This document shows positions 18,179 through 27,749 of a stretch of DNA of 64,000 bases, one piece after another. This DNA is from NaphS2 sp964588535 (GTDB lineage: Bacteria; Desulfobacterota; DSM-4660; Desulfatiglandales; Desulfatiglandaceae). The DNA lies in the NCBI GenBank assembly GCA_964588535.1, contig CAZPQA010000006.1:3428-67427 (forward strand), read 5' to 3'. How positions within the stretch are numbered: the stretch's first letter is position 1; each line of letters opens with the position of its first letter. Position numbers and translations under genes: made by a program. The notes beneath the pieces are model-generated. The model was given only the letters and a program-made list of their open reading frames with translations. It searched no databases and was not told where the DNA came from.

Positions 18179-18949
18179 ATGGGTATTCGTTCTATTCCAC
18201 CAAGAACTGTAATGAGAGATACCTACCCGGTAAACGGAGGGGCATCACGAGGACCGAAAAGGGATAAAGGCTTTTCCGGTCATGTCTACAAAAGGCCCCG
18301 GAAAAATGGCAGGAAGAGGCAAAGCCTCGAGACCCATGCAAAAAATGATGTCGATCTCGATATTTTTAAAGAGCCTGAGGGCAAGGTAAAGATAATAGGT
18401 GACTTTCCGGGTGTCAGAGAAGAGGACCTGATTGTTCAACTCGAGAACAGCGCTCTTCGAATAGTTTCTGATCCGGGCGCAGGGAGAGGTTACCAGGCAT
18501 CGTGTCGATTACCACATTGTTTTGATATAACTTTTGAATATAAGGAAGTGAGGAACGGTATTATGACTTTAGTATTGGAAACATCAGAGTATCAAGAAGT
18601 TCCTGAGCTTGAAGAGATTTTCCATCAATGCTTAGGGAAATTCCCCGAGCTTGCACCAAGGAAAATCGAACTCAGGGTCGTTAAGAGTAGACGAAACGGG
18701 AGGCCTGACAGCCTGGATGCTGCCAAGGCTAAAGTCAATGGCCGAGATGCAGTCTTGATATTTGTGCCCGACGCCCTGTGGGGTCACTGGGGGGCATTCA
18801 GGCCCATAATCTACCACGAGTTGTCACATTATATTGATCTCGAAAATCCGGACGAGATCTTTTTCAAAAGGGCAGATAGGAAGTCAATAGAGTTGTGGAA
18901 AAAATTGCAGGGGGTGGATGCACTAGAGTGCAAAGTGGACAAGAAATGA
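18179..18949 (+). CDS. Hsp20-like domain fused to a HEXXH metalloprotease-like domain
   Basis: Protein of 256 residues. A basic disordered N-terminus (1-55) is followed by an alpha-crystallin-like segment (about 58-135, VDLDIFKEPEGKVKIIGDFPGV ... RNGIMTLVLET). A C-terminal region (about 145-250) contains HELSH at 213-217 within FRPIIYHELSHYIDLENPD, the zinc-binding signature of a zincin, with acidic residues after it as candidate third ligands. TTAGGAG precedes the ATG. Chaperone-protease coupling is inference. Confidence 0.7.
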   Translation: MGIRSIPPRTVMRDTYPVNGGASRGPKRDKGFSGHVYKRPRKNGRKRQSLETHAKNDVDLDIFKEPEGKVKIIGDFPGVREEDLIVQLENSALRIVSDPGAGRGYQASCRLPHCFDITFEYKEVRNGIMTLVLETSEYQEVPELEEIFHQCLGKFPELAPRKIELRVVKSRRNGRPDSLDAAKAKVNGRDAVLIFVPDALWGHWGAFRPIIYHELSHYIDLENPDEIFFKRADRKSIELWKKLQGVDALECKVDKK

Positions 18950-19167
18950 CCTGGACGGATAAGGTAAGCCTCGCCCCGGAGGTAGTTGATAGGTGGCTAA
19001 AAACAAAAAAGGTGCATGAGCGCCTATTGCTGTGGCACGAAAATAAGTTAAGGATCAAAGACTTAATCAAGCAGCATCCCTATGATATGAGATTGATAGA
19101 AGCTCTCGAAATATCCGAAACGGAGTTTTCAAGCGCTAAAAGAGAAATGCAGAAATTACAGATGTAG
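18946..19167 (+). CDS. small alpha-helical protein of unknown function
   Basis: The ATG at 18946 overlaps the preceding stop as ATGA, giving 73 residues (MTWTDKVSLAPEVVDRW...), so translation is coupled to the Hsp20-protease gene. A longer start at 18895 lies inside that gene and has no site. The sequence is helical and charged (HERLLLWHENKLRIKDLI, FSSAKREMQKLQM). No family is recognised. Its placement between two Hsp20-type genes suggests a role in the same stress module. Confidence 0.65.
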   Translation: MTWTDKVSLAPEVVDRWLKTKKVHERLLLWHENKLRIKDLIKQHPYDMRLIEALEISETEFSSAKREMQKLQM

Positions 19168-19177
19168 AGGAGAAATT

Positions 19178-19771
19178 ATGAAAGAAGACAATTTCAAGAT
19201 AGATGCGGGAGGCAATATCAAAGGCCTTGATGGTTTGTTAGGTGGATTGGGCAACATCGGCAAGTTAATAGAGTCTGCTTCCAAACTTGCCGAAAACACG
19301 GGAAATCTTACAGATGAACAACTGGAACGATTAGCCGAAGCAAAAGAAATGCTCAAGGGACAGGGAATGACCACCTCTGGGAATGGCAAATTTCAGATCG
19401 CTCATGGATTCAATATATCCGGCATGGGAAGCAGGTCTGCAGCTGACAGGCGCCCCGGTGAGAAAACTTCCGGGCCGGAATTTAAAAGAGGGTACAAAAA
19501 AAGACCCAAAACATCAGCGAAGCCTCCTGAAGTAGAGAGGCGCGAACCGATTGTGGACTTATTCGAAGAAGATGATGGCATACATGTTGTTGTTGAGATA
19601 CCGGGTACCGAGGAAAAAGAAATCAGTCTGGGGATCAACGAGGAGACCCTGAGCCTTGTCGTTGATGGCAAAAGGAAGTATCAAAAAGAGATTAAACTCC
19701 CCCTACCTGCCAGGTCTGAGGACATGGTCTGGACATATCGAAACGGGATATTGGATATCAAGATATCATAG
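19178..19771 (+). CDS. GvpH-like Hsp20 family protein
   Basis: Protein of 197 residues. The Gly/Leu-rich N-terminus (GLDGLLGGLGNIGKLIE) and an acidic helix are followed by a basic linker and a C-terminal alpha-crystallin-like domain (about 120-197: PIVDLFEEDDGIHVVVEIPGTEEKEI ... YRNGILDIKI). This layout is that of GvpH and relatives found in gas-vesicle clusters, but no gvpA is in this window, so a general sHSP role is equally likely. AGAGGAG precedes the ATG. It is the last gene of the sigma-54 operon. Confidence 0.75.
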   Translation: MKEDNFKIDAGGNIKGLDGLLGGLGNIGKLIESASKLAENTGNLTDEQLERLAEAKEMLKGQGMTTSGNGKFQIAHGFNISGMGSRSAADRRPGEKTSGPEFKRGYKKRPKTSAKPPEVERREPIVDLFEEDDGIHVVVEIPGTEEKEISLGINEETLSLVVDGKRKYQKEIKLPLPARSEDMVWTYRNGILDIKIS

Positions 19772-19888
19772 AGTGGAAGAGTAAAGTAAAGTCATTATTC
19801 GGGCTTGTTCCAACTTGGCTCACGCCCTTCTATTGCGACCCCCCTCTACCCCCTCCCATAAATTCAATGGCGTAGAAAAGGAAACAGT

Positions 19889-22800
19889 GTGAAGGCAAAA
19901 AGGATTTTTTTTGTGATCGTTATCATTTTTGGATTGGTAGCCCCGATTTCTGCACAGGCTGACGCGATTTTGACGGTCACACCCCTGACATGGAACATCA
20001 TTGGACTTGATAGCAATGGCCCTGCTGACGGCCCCAACCGTTTTCCGGTTGGGGCACGGATTTGTAATACAGGCACCACAACCGCGACAAATGTAGTGGC
20101 CGCCTTTGTATGGGATAATGCAAATGATTAAATGAATTTACGTCCAGGCTCGCTATCATCCATCACCATTCCCTCCATCGCAGCGGGCACTTGTTCCGAT
20201 GTCTATTTTGAAGTGGAGGTCACAAAAAATTCAAACGCATTTGACGAGACCAGACGCTACCATATCACGGCGACTGACTCCCTCGGTGTAACAGGCGCCT
20301 CTCCCCAGCCGCGCGAGCTTTACGTGGAACACCTGATCTCACAGAACCGCAACGGGATTACGTCTATAAAATTGGATGGCACAACAATTCCCGCTGGTGG
20401 GACTATGACCCTGATGGTTGGCAGTACATATACCATTGAACTTGCCGGAAGCACTGCTACCCAGGGGTACAACCAGTTAGAGTCATTTATTAACTTTTCG
20501 AACACCGTTTTCCAGATCCAATCTGTTGAAACAACATTCTCCGCGGATTCTTCCGACCATATTTCTTCCCCAGAGGATAAGCTGTATTTGGACGCATGTT
20601 TGTGGGAAAATGATCCCGACAGTCCTAACTACCGCTCCTGTATCGGCGGGATTGGCAAAGCAGGTGGCGACGTGGTCGTGACATACATCGTCAAGATCCT
20701 CAGTGGGGCCGGTACCAGCGAGACCCTCAACAGCCTAATCTACGATTTTTCGGGGAGCAGCTTTCACTATAATGCCGACTATGTGCTAAGTTCCATAATT
20801 GTTGACATCATCAGCCCCGCATCCGTGACGATCTCTAAAGCGTTTGACCCGAAAGCCATATCACCCGATGGCACTTCCACCATGACGTTTAAGTTGTCAA
20901 ACCCAACGACGGAGACGATTAGCGGCGTTAATTTTACCGACACTTTCCCGTTCAATCTAAGGTGGATGACCCGACAGGTGTCACCTATAGCGGGTGTGGC
21001 GCGGGTGTCTTTTCACCGGTGCCGGCACCCAATGACACGTCCGTATCGTTCTCAAATGGCACGCTGTTGCCCAACAGTGTTTGCACCATTACGGTGAAGG
21101 TAACGGCTCCCGAAGGTGATTATCCCAATACCACCGGTCATCTTTTTATCAACACCGACGAAGATACCGGTAATGTTGGCAGTGACACGCTGACGGCTTC
21201 CTCCGCGGCGGCGTGTATACCTGGTCAGACGTTGGCAAATTGGACCGTTCCGGTTGATACCACTGCCGACCCACCGGATCTGGCTGGAGGAGTTCCAGCT
21301 ATAAAAGCCTCCGACGTTTCCACGGCTACTGCCTCAGCCTTATACCCGACCACACAGATATCGTCACTACCGGCGGTTCCAATGACACTACTGCGTGGTC
21401 AACTTGGGGATATTCTGGATCTGGTCAATACGTAGATTTCGTGGTTGATACGAGTAAATACAGCGGCGTTTCGATGAGTTTTTATGTAAAAAATGACGGG
21501 GTCCAGGGTCCCGACAGCCTGGTCATTTCTTATAATAGTGGGTCCGGTTTTACGGATATACTTACGATTTCAAATCCTGCAAATACTTTCACTCTACACA
21601 CAATTGATTTTACGGGACTTACGAACACCAGCGGAAATACCACCTTTAGATTCACTGCGACTGGCGCGAACAATAATAATCAAGGTGCTGGACTGGATTA
21701 TGATGATATTAAATTTACCGGCTGTCGTATCACTGCTCCTGCGCCAACCATCACCAAATCCTTCTCGCCTGATCCAATCGTGAAAGGTGCCACTTCCACA
21801 CTGACTTTCAACCTTAGTAACACGGCTTTTGGAAACCAGGCCTTGACCGGCGTAGCCTTTTCAGACGTCCTGCCCGAGGGCCTATCTGTAGCTGATGACA
21901 CTTCATCTCAGTGTGGAGGTACGCTTACCACAGTCGCCTCCACAAGGACAATTGAGTTGACGGGCGGGTCGCTTGCCGCCGACGGCAGTTGTCCCTTTGG
22001 TGTAACTGTGACAGGCGCCACTGAGGGAGAGTACGATAACGTCACAGGATATATTTCGTCTACCGAGAGTGGTACTTCAACCAATTACGCTACCGATTCC
22101 CTGACCGTTATTGCGCCCCCCACCATTTCCAAGTCTTTCTCCCCAACATCACTTCTGACGGGTGAAGATTCTACATTGACGTTTGACATTACCAATCCGA
22201 ATCAGCTTACCGCTCTTACCGGCATTGGCTTTACCGACACCCTGCCTTCGGGTCTGACCATCGCCGACAGTGGCCCAACCGCAAAATGCGGGGGTTCATT
22301 GACGACTACATCACCAAGCTTGATTTCTTTCACCGGCGGGTCCCTTGCACAAAACACCACTTGTACATTCAACGTTACGGTTACCGGCGCGACCACCGGC
22401 AGCAAAGCAAACACCACCAGTGCGGTTACCTCCACTCAAGGCGGAAATGGCGATGCAGCTTCTGCGACGCTGCTTGTAAGCGATCCAGTGGCCCTTATCA
22501 GTTTGAATAAGCAGATTTCCACTGACAACTTAAACTGGTACAAATTTGTCGGCGCGACTGTCGGTGGAAATGTCTATTATAGATTCACGGTTTCCAACGA
22601 TGGGGAAACAGCGCTCAATTCGGTGACTGTCACTGATCCGGATCCGGATGTGACGGTCTGTGATCTGGATGGTTCGCTGGCAATAGGCGGTTCGACTTTC
22701 TGCACGGTGGGACCCGTGACATCGGTATCCGGTTTAAATGATAATACCGCAACGGCAGACAGCACCGAAACGCCTTCCACCACATCGACAGCAGAGTATG

Positions 22801-24035
22801 GTACAACCGGATTGACCATTGTCAAAAACGTGACGGAGACTCACTTCACAGCCGCAGGAGATGTATTGCACTACAGCTACGTGGTGACGAATGACGGTTT
22901 TGCTTCTCTTCTTGGCCCGGTGACGGTTGCGGACGACAAATCGACCGACGAAACCTGCCCGGCAGTAAGCACGGTGGGCGATTTAGACAATTATTTGGAC
23001 CCGGGTGAAAGCGTTACCTGTACGGCCACATATACGGTTCAGGCAGCAGATGTCACAGCGGGGTCTGTGACGAACACGGCTTCGGCCACGGCGGGAGGAG
23101 TGACGTCGGACACAGATAGTGAAACAGTCACCACCCCGGTAGCCGATCTTTCAATTACGAAGACAGACGGATCAAATACGGCAGCGCCCGGGCAAGGAAT
23201 CACTTATACGATCGTGGTGACCAACAACGGACCGAGCAATGTGAGCGGTGCAACAGTCGTGGATACCTTCCCGGGGGTGCTGACGGGCGTAAATTATACA
23301 AGTGTCACAACGGGCACGGTCAGTGGCAACACGGCCTCGGGTTCGGGCAACATCAGCGATACCGTAAATATGACCAATGGCAGTACGATCACCTACACGG
23401 TAACCGGCACGGTATCAGCATCAGCCACCGGAACGCTTGCCAACACCGCCACTGTGACCGTACCTGCGGGGACAACAGATCCGACTCCCGGCAACAACAC
23501 CGCAACCGACACCGACACTTTGGCGGTGAGTGCGGATCTTTCGATCACGAAGGAGAGCAGCCCGAACCCATATGTTGCCGGGGATGCTTTCACGTACACG
23601 ATTGTGGCAACAAACGCGGGTCCGAGCGATGCGACAAACGCCCGGGTACAAGACGCACTGCCCACGGCCCTTTCAGGGTTTGCATGGACGTGTACCCCGA
23701 ACGGGTCAGGCGCATCCTGTGGAACAGCAAGCGGGACAGGGGACATAGACGCGCTGGTGACACTGCCCTCGGGGACTTCTGCGACCTTTGCGGTGACGGG
23801 AACATTGCCGTCAGGAACAACAGGCGAGCTAGTAAACACCGCCACGGTTGCTGCTCCTGCAGGGACAACAGACCCGGTGCCCGGTAACAACAGCGGTAGT
23901 GATACCAACCCGACTGGGGACCCAATTCCAACTATGAATGAATGGGGGATGATAATCTTTGCAATCCTTTTGGGATTTGGGTCTATTTATTATATGAGGA
24001 GGCAGAGAAGAGTTGAGGAAAGCTTCGGTTCATGA
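19889..24035 (+). pseudogene. DUF11-repeat surface protein with IPTL-CTERM tail, disrupted
   Basis: One continuous protein of about 1380 residues can be followed, but it is broken three times. A signal peptide (MKAKRIFFVIVIIFGLVAPISAQA) starts at 19889. An in-frame TAA is at 20129-20131. A one-base loss near 20959 moves the frame (TDTFPFNL to VDDPTGVTYSGCG). A further shift near 21335-21345 moves it again before PDHTDIVTTGG. From there to the end it is open. The repeats are DUF11-type beta domains, and the tail IPTMNEWGMIIF plus a helix and basic residues is the IPTL-CTERM sorting signal. The breaks could be real decay or sequencing errors, since the indels sit in short homopolymers. Confidence 0.75.
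21441..24035 (+). CDS. intact 3' portion of the DUF11/IPTL-CTERM protein
   Basis: The longest uninterrupted frame of the broken gene, 864 codons from a GTG. It contains a jelly-roll-like region (to about residue 90) and then about seven DUF11-type repeats, recognisable by recurring TITKSFSPDPI, TYTIVVTNNGPSN and TDPTPGNNTATDTD phrases. It ends with the IPTL-CTERM signal recognised by exosortase-like enzymes. It has no signal peptide or convincing ribosome site of its own, so it is best read as part of the entry starting at 19889. Confidence 0.55.
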   Translation: MVDTSKYSGVSMSFYVKNDGVQGPDSLVISYNSGSGFTDILTISNPANTFTLHTIDFTGLTNTSGNTTFRFTATGANNNNQGAGLDYDDIKFTGCRITAPAPTITKSFSPDPIVKGATSTLTFNLSNTAFGNQALTGVAFSDVLPEGLSVADDTSSQCGGTLTTVASTRTIELTGGSLAADGSCPFGVTVTGATEGEYDNVTGYISSTESGTSTNYATDSLTVIAPPTISKSFSPTSLLTGEDSTLTFDITNPNQLTALTGIGFTDTLPSGLTIADSGPTAKCGGSLTTTSPSLISFTGGSLAQNTTCTFNVTVTGATTGSKANTTSAVTSTQGGNGDAASATLLVSDPVALISLNKQISTDNLNWYKFVGATVGGNVYYRFTVSNDGETALNSVTVTDPDPDVTVCDLDGSLAIGGSTFCTVGPVTSVSGLNDNTATADSTETPSTTSTAEYGTTGLTIVKNVTETHFTAAGDVLHYSYVVTNDGFASLLGPVTVADDKSTDETCPAVSTVGDLDNYLDPGESVTCTATYTVQAADVTAGSVTNTASATAGGVTSDTDSETVTTPVADLSITKTDGSNTAAPGQGITYTIVVTNNGPSNVSGATVVDTFPGVLTGVNYTSVTTGTVSGNTASGSGNISDTVNMTNGSTITYTVTGTVSASATGTLANTATVTVPAGTTDPTPGNNTATDTDTLAVSADLSITKESSPNPYVAGDAFTYTIVATNAGPSDATNARVQDALPTALSGFAWTCTPNGSGASCGTASGTGDIDALVTLPSGTSATFAVTGTLPSGTTGELVNTATVAAPAGTTDPVPGNNSGSDTNPTGDPIPTMNEWGMIIFAILLGFGSIYYMRRQRRVEESFGS

Positions 24036-24069
24036 GGGCGGGAAAAGCAAGCCCTGAAGTGAAGGCTGG

Positions 24070-24234
24070 TCACACATATTCGAATCCCGGATCTTCATCT
24101 CTTGTCTGCTTAAAGCCGCACTCAGTGCACTGCTCCACATGGCCGTCGAATACGGGAGTGCGGCATATTTCAATATGATGCATCATTGCTGTCCGGTTAA
24201 CTTTTCTTAATTCATCGTAAGTGCTTGATATATA
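24070..24234 (-). pseudogene. IS91-type transposase fragment (zinc-binding N-terminus)
   Basis: A short minus-strand frame reads TYDELRKVNRTAMMHHIEIC followed by RTPVFDGHVEQCTECGFKQT. This matches the N-terminal zinc-binding region of IS91/IS801-type transposases, with its CRT...GGHV...C..CG pattern. Stops close both ends, so only about 50 residues of the protein remain. Confidence 0.5.
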
Positions 24235-24410
24235 TTATTATATAGTGCAAAAATGTTTTTTAGATAAAAGATTCCTGAAAAACTCAAAGACTGCCCAATT
24301 TTAGCGTAACATAATGAAATTTCCTAATATTCTGACCATGGCGAGCTCTAATTCAGCCTTAAAGTGTTGTCATGCTATTTGAGTTTCTTTATAATGCTCA
24401 ACCGGACAGC
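24188..24410. repeat. 11-bp inverted repeat around an AT-rich segment
   Basis: GCTGTCCGGTT at 24188-24198 and AACCGGACAGC at 24400-24410 are perfect reverse complements about 200 bases apart, in the middle of transposase debris. They may be the termini of a vanished insertion or a coincidental IS remnant. Confidence 0.35.
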
Positions 24411-24444
24411 AGTACTGCTAATCTTCTATCATCAAGAATGAGCA

Positions 24445-24564
24445 ATGCCTGGTCGACAATATGTATTCTCCCAATTCCTGAGTTTACTTCCACGATACGA
24501 ATTCCAGCGTATTGTGAACAAGTACAATGGCGGTTATCGTACCAGGAACTTTAAATCAAATTGA
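24445..24564 (+). pseudogene. IS4-family transposase N-terminal fragment
   Basis: A 39-codon frame beginning MPGRQYVFSQFLSLLPRYEF and continuing through a YNGGYRTRNF motif has the DUF4372-type start of IS4-family transposases. It stops just where the next fragment's similarity begins, so the rest was replaced or deleted. Confidence 0.55.
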
Positions 24565-24811
24565 AAGCTCTGAAGAGTTCCGTGAGGCCCGGAGAAAGCA
24601 TTCCGCAGTGGAGTCCACTATAAACGCTTTGGAAAATCATGGCCTAGACCGCTGCCGAGACCATGGCATAAACGGATTTGAGCGCTATGTAGGGTTAGCC
24701 ATTTTGGGGCGAAATATTCAAATCGCTGGACACATCCTTCAACAGAAAGAACTGAAGAGAGTGCAGCGCTTTGAAAGGAAGCAAAAGAAAAAGCTGATGG
24801 CAGCCGCATAA
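24557..24811 (+). pseudogene. ISNCY-type transposase C-terminal fragment
   Basis: The frame ending at 24811 contains RRKHSAVESTINALENHGLD, then RCRDHGINGFERYVGLAILG and a basic tail. This is the usual C-terminus of ISNCY/IS1182-like DDE transposases. No upstream catalytic part is present, and the frame is joined abruptly to the IS4-like fragment. Confidence 0.55.
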
Positions 24812-24838
24812 TCTCATTTCTTGATCTTCGGTCTACTT

Positions 24839-24998
24839 AGGGAACTGGAAGAAAATAATATACGCATATCGCGCAGAACTTTTGTTCGTATTCAAGGCGT
24901 GATATCAGGTGCATAGTGAGCTATGTGCCTGTTGTCACAACGTAGAAAACGGGCAAAAGGGCAAGCAGGATGCGTAGATTATTTTTTGGAAGTTCCCT
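24839..24998. repeat. 160-bp MITE-like element
   Basis: Terminal inverted repeats of 29 bases (24839-24867 and 24970-24998) begin AGGGAACT and end AGTTCCCT, with about 24 of 29 positions complementary. A central imperfect palindrome at 24906-24931 (CAGGTGCATAG-TGAG-CTATGTGCCTG) would form a hairpin. There is no reading frame. Size and structure fit a non-autonomous miniature element. Confidence 0.65.
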
Positions 24999-25156
24999 TA
25001 CTGTGGATAGGTGTGCTCAATTTTGAACGTTGAACACATTTTCGGTATCAAACCACAGAAAAAGACAATTTGAAAAAGGAAAATCCGATTTTACACTATC
25101 AATACTTCCGATAGCAGCTCCGCGCTGGAGGGAAATTTCGGATTTTCGTTCGGGCA

Positions 25157-27148
25157 CTATTTAACATGGACTTCAATGGAGTCCAGCCAAGTGGCGTCAG
25201 GTTCTCCGTCCATATTGCCGTCAACAGCGAAGTAGAAGATATAATTGCCTGCGGGAAGGACCGTATTCAGCACGTTGAATGAGGGTGTGAGCTCATAAAG
25301 GGGCGTCTGTGCACAAACATGGATACCGTACCGCCAACCCTCGGGATACACATAGGTATACCAATCCAGGGGTGGATCAAAGGGGGTGTGGGCGGCCACC
25401 CACCAGTCAGCATCCGCTCCGCTGAGGTCTCCGGGGTCAAGGGAGACTGCAATCGTTAATAACTCCCCTTGAGAGATTGTCAATGGCTCGTCTGATCCAT
25501 TCGCCTTGATGTCTGGAGTAGGATTTAGGGGATGCAAAGATACTCCGTCAAGAACCAGGGTAGAGACACTTAGAGGAGGCATGGTATATAAAAAGGCATT
25601 GCCTGTTATCGTGGTAATGTTCGGTCGCTGTTGTGGTGTTGCGGATGACGAGGTAAGTTGATAGACTTCTGCATACCCGAATTCTCGTGGGTGGATCACC
25701 TGAATGTCAACATTAAGCCATGCTGCAGTTTTATTGATTGCCACCAGAACCGTGCGGTCGGGGTCTCCTGCATCTACGCTGGCGTAAACTGAGGTATGCT
25801 CAATGTCGTCGGTGGAGGCCGATATGTTGGTGTCACCGAAGGTGCTGCCCGCTCCATCATAGTTTCGATACATATCGATGCCACCATAAATGAAACTATC
25901 GTCTGTTCCCATACGCCAGAGGGTAGCTGCGAAAACGCCTTCACGTCCGAAGATACCGAGAACATCAGCTTGGGCGATCCCCCCAGAGATATGATTGCCA
26001 CCGCCGTAGTAATACTCGGTAAATGCCAATTTGGTATCGGGATAATGCGTCTCGACCTTGTTGTACATACGAGGGATGAGATGAATAGCCTCGCCGCCCA
26101 GGCTTGTAATAATCCAACTATCCTCGACATAGGTTGGGTCCCACAAGGAACGTGGGGCCTGGATTCTGGCTTCAACAACGGGAGGATCGTTATTGGTAGG
26201 GCTGGTAATCCGTACCCCGCCTCCACGAGCCTCAGGGTACCAGTGCAAATCAAGAACGTCTAGAAGTCGGCGTCCTGTTCTATCATCTTCATCTTTCATC
26301 GAACTGAGATAAAAATCAAGAAAGTCACGCCCACCGGCATCAGGGGCGCCCTGGAGAGCGACGTACCCATACCAGCCATAGCTTACCGGTCCAAAGATGA
26401 GCGACTGAGGTGCGACATCCTTGATGGCGGAAGCGAACGTAATAGATTTGCTGAGAAGTGCCTCATATGCTATAGGCTCCGGTTGGATACGTGGGTGAGT
26501 ACTTGCCCAGAGGTCAGGCTCGTTGTCAAGACTGTAAAATATGGTGCGATTGGGATCAGCGTTGGCATAGGGAAAGGTGCTTTCCAGCCAGTTAACGAAT
26601 TCATCCTGATACACCATACTGTCTGTTGTATCGGGCAAGAGGCTCAATGCACCACCTTTATTGGCCTTCGAGACATGGAAACGTGTATTAAGATAGCCTG
26701 GCGTTTGGTTCACATCACCACCACCATCTTTGTCTGATGCTACATAACCCTGAATGGGTACTGTAACCAAAACTGAAGCACCTGCATTATGGGCTGTTTC
26801 TACATGATATCGCACCGCTCCACCTGGGATATAACAGTCAGCTGGGGTAGGCAAATCCATACATAAATAGTTATCATTTTGATTAAACCAATCTATACCG
26901 GCATTAGATGCATTGTTCTCCCAGTTATAGGCTGTCCACCTATTACCACCTAAACGGGTCAGGCATACATTGTGCTCTTTATAATCCGATTCGTCTGTTG
27001 TGTTGATTCCGTATATATATGATGAGATAGGATGGACGTTCTTTTCGCTATCGATTATAAAATTAACATCTGCAGCTACCAGCGAAATAACAGATAGAAA
27101 TATGATAAATGGCACACTCATCAAAAACATTAACCTCTTGTTAATCAT
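25157..27148 (-). CDS. secreted glycoside hydrolase family 44 glucanase
   Basis: Protein of 663 residues with a signal peptide (1-26). It has a GH44 catalytic domain carrying the acid/base E210 in SLDNEPDLW and the nucleophile E378 in AFTEYYYGG, with the GH44-type opening ISSYIYGIN and LTRLGGNRWTAYNWENN. A beta-sandwich follows to about 530, and a C-terminal domain of about 110 residues (DWYTYVYPEGWRYG...) has no CBM that I recognise. GH44 enzymes cleave cellulose, xyloglucan or mixed glucans. The gene is isolated, beside IS debris, and more AT-rich than its neighbours, which suggests transfer. Confidence 0.85.
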   Translation of the reverse strand: MINKRLMFLMSVPFIIFLSVISLVAADVNFIIDSEKNVHPISSYIYGINTTDESDYKEHNVCLTRLGGNRWTAYNWENNASNAGIDWFNQNDNYLCMDLPTPADCYIPGGAVRYHVETAHNAGASVLVTVPIQGYVASDKDGGGDVNQTPGYLNTRFHVSKANKGGALSLLPDTTDSMVYQDEFVNWLESTFPYANADPNRTIFYSLDNEPDLWASTHPRIQPEPIAYEALLSKSITFASAIKDVAPQSLIFGPVSYGWYGYVALQGAPDAGGRDFLDFYLSSMKDEDDRTGRRLLDVLDLHWYPEARGGGVRITSPTNNDPPVVEARIQAPRSLWDPTYVEDSWIITSLGGEAIHLIPRMYNKVETHYPDTKLAFTEYYYGGGNHISGGIAQADVLGIFGREGVFAATLWRMGTDDSFIYGGIDMYRNYDGAGSTFGDTNISASTDDIEHTSVYASVDAGDPDRTVLVAINKTAAWLNVDIQVIHPREFGYAEVYQLTSSSATPQQRPNITTITGNAFLYTMPPLSVSTLVLDGVSLHPLNPTPDIKANGSDEPLTISQGELLTIAVSLDPGDLSGADADWWVAAHTPFDPPLDWYTYVYPEGWRYGIHVCAQTPLYELTPSFNVLNTVLPAGNYIFYFAVDGNMDGEPDATWLDSIEVHVK

Positions 27149-27749
27149 TAGAATGCCTTCCTTTTTGCAACATGTTATTGGAGTGATAAGAAGTCACTTT
27201 CTTATGTGGAAAGTATAAAAGAAACGGCCTTGTGTGTCAAAGGCAAGAACCATAGTTTTTCTACCTTCTCACAATTACAGGAATTATATGGAAGGGTATT
27301 CAATTCAGAATGGGAAAAAAGGCTCAAACGGGGAGAGAATTATACGGAAAACAGCAACGGATTCTATGGGCTCGACGAGTAACCCCTCTACAGGCCCCTA
27401 AAACTGTCTAACAAGTGCCAAAGCAGGACTATTTGTACCCCACTACCCCTTGATGGCCCTCCTGATAAATATTGGTGAAGGTATGATATTGTGATTGGGC
27501 TAATTCAAGTGCTTTTTCAAATAGATGGATGGCGAAAATTGTATTGTTTGAAAAAAATGAGTCAAAAAACTCTAAAACAAGGTATAATAGATAGTGAGTG
27601 GAAATATTAAAAAGTCGAATGGTTATGGATGTTGGAAAACTGAGAGGGATGATTCTGGGATATTCAGTCTGCATTTTAGGCTAAAAAATCATCAAAACAT
27701 GTTATTATAAAAGGGGAATAATGATGGGTACACAAGGAGGAATGCAGAT
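27149..27749. other. AT-rich intergenic region
   Basis: About 600 bases between the divergent GH44 and yjbQ-like genes. A minus-strand frame at 27429-27674 ends with a TPR-like stretch (FEKALELAQSQYHTF), possibly the remnant of a tetratricopeptide gene, but it has no ribosome site or convincing start. I see no RNA gene or transposon end here. AGGAGG at about 27737-27742 belongs to the downstream gene. Confidence 0.35.

Noticed and set aside
24527..24556. ATG at 24527 as the true start of a 94-residue protein
   Set aside because: The first residues derive from the IS4-like fragment read out of frame; only the later part has transposase similarity.
27429..27674. 81-codon minus-strand frame with a TPR-like end
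   Set aside because: There is no ribosome site and only a short stretch of similarity; it is described under the intergenic region instead.
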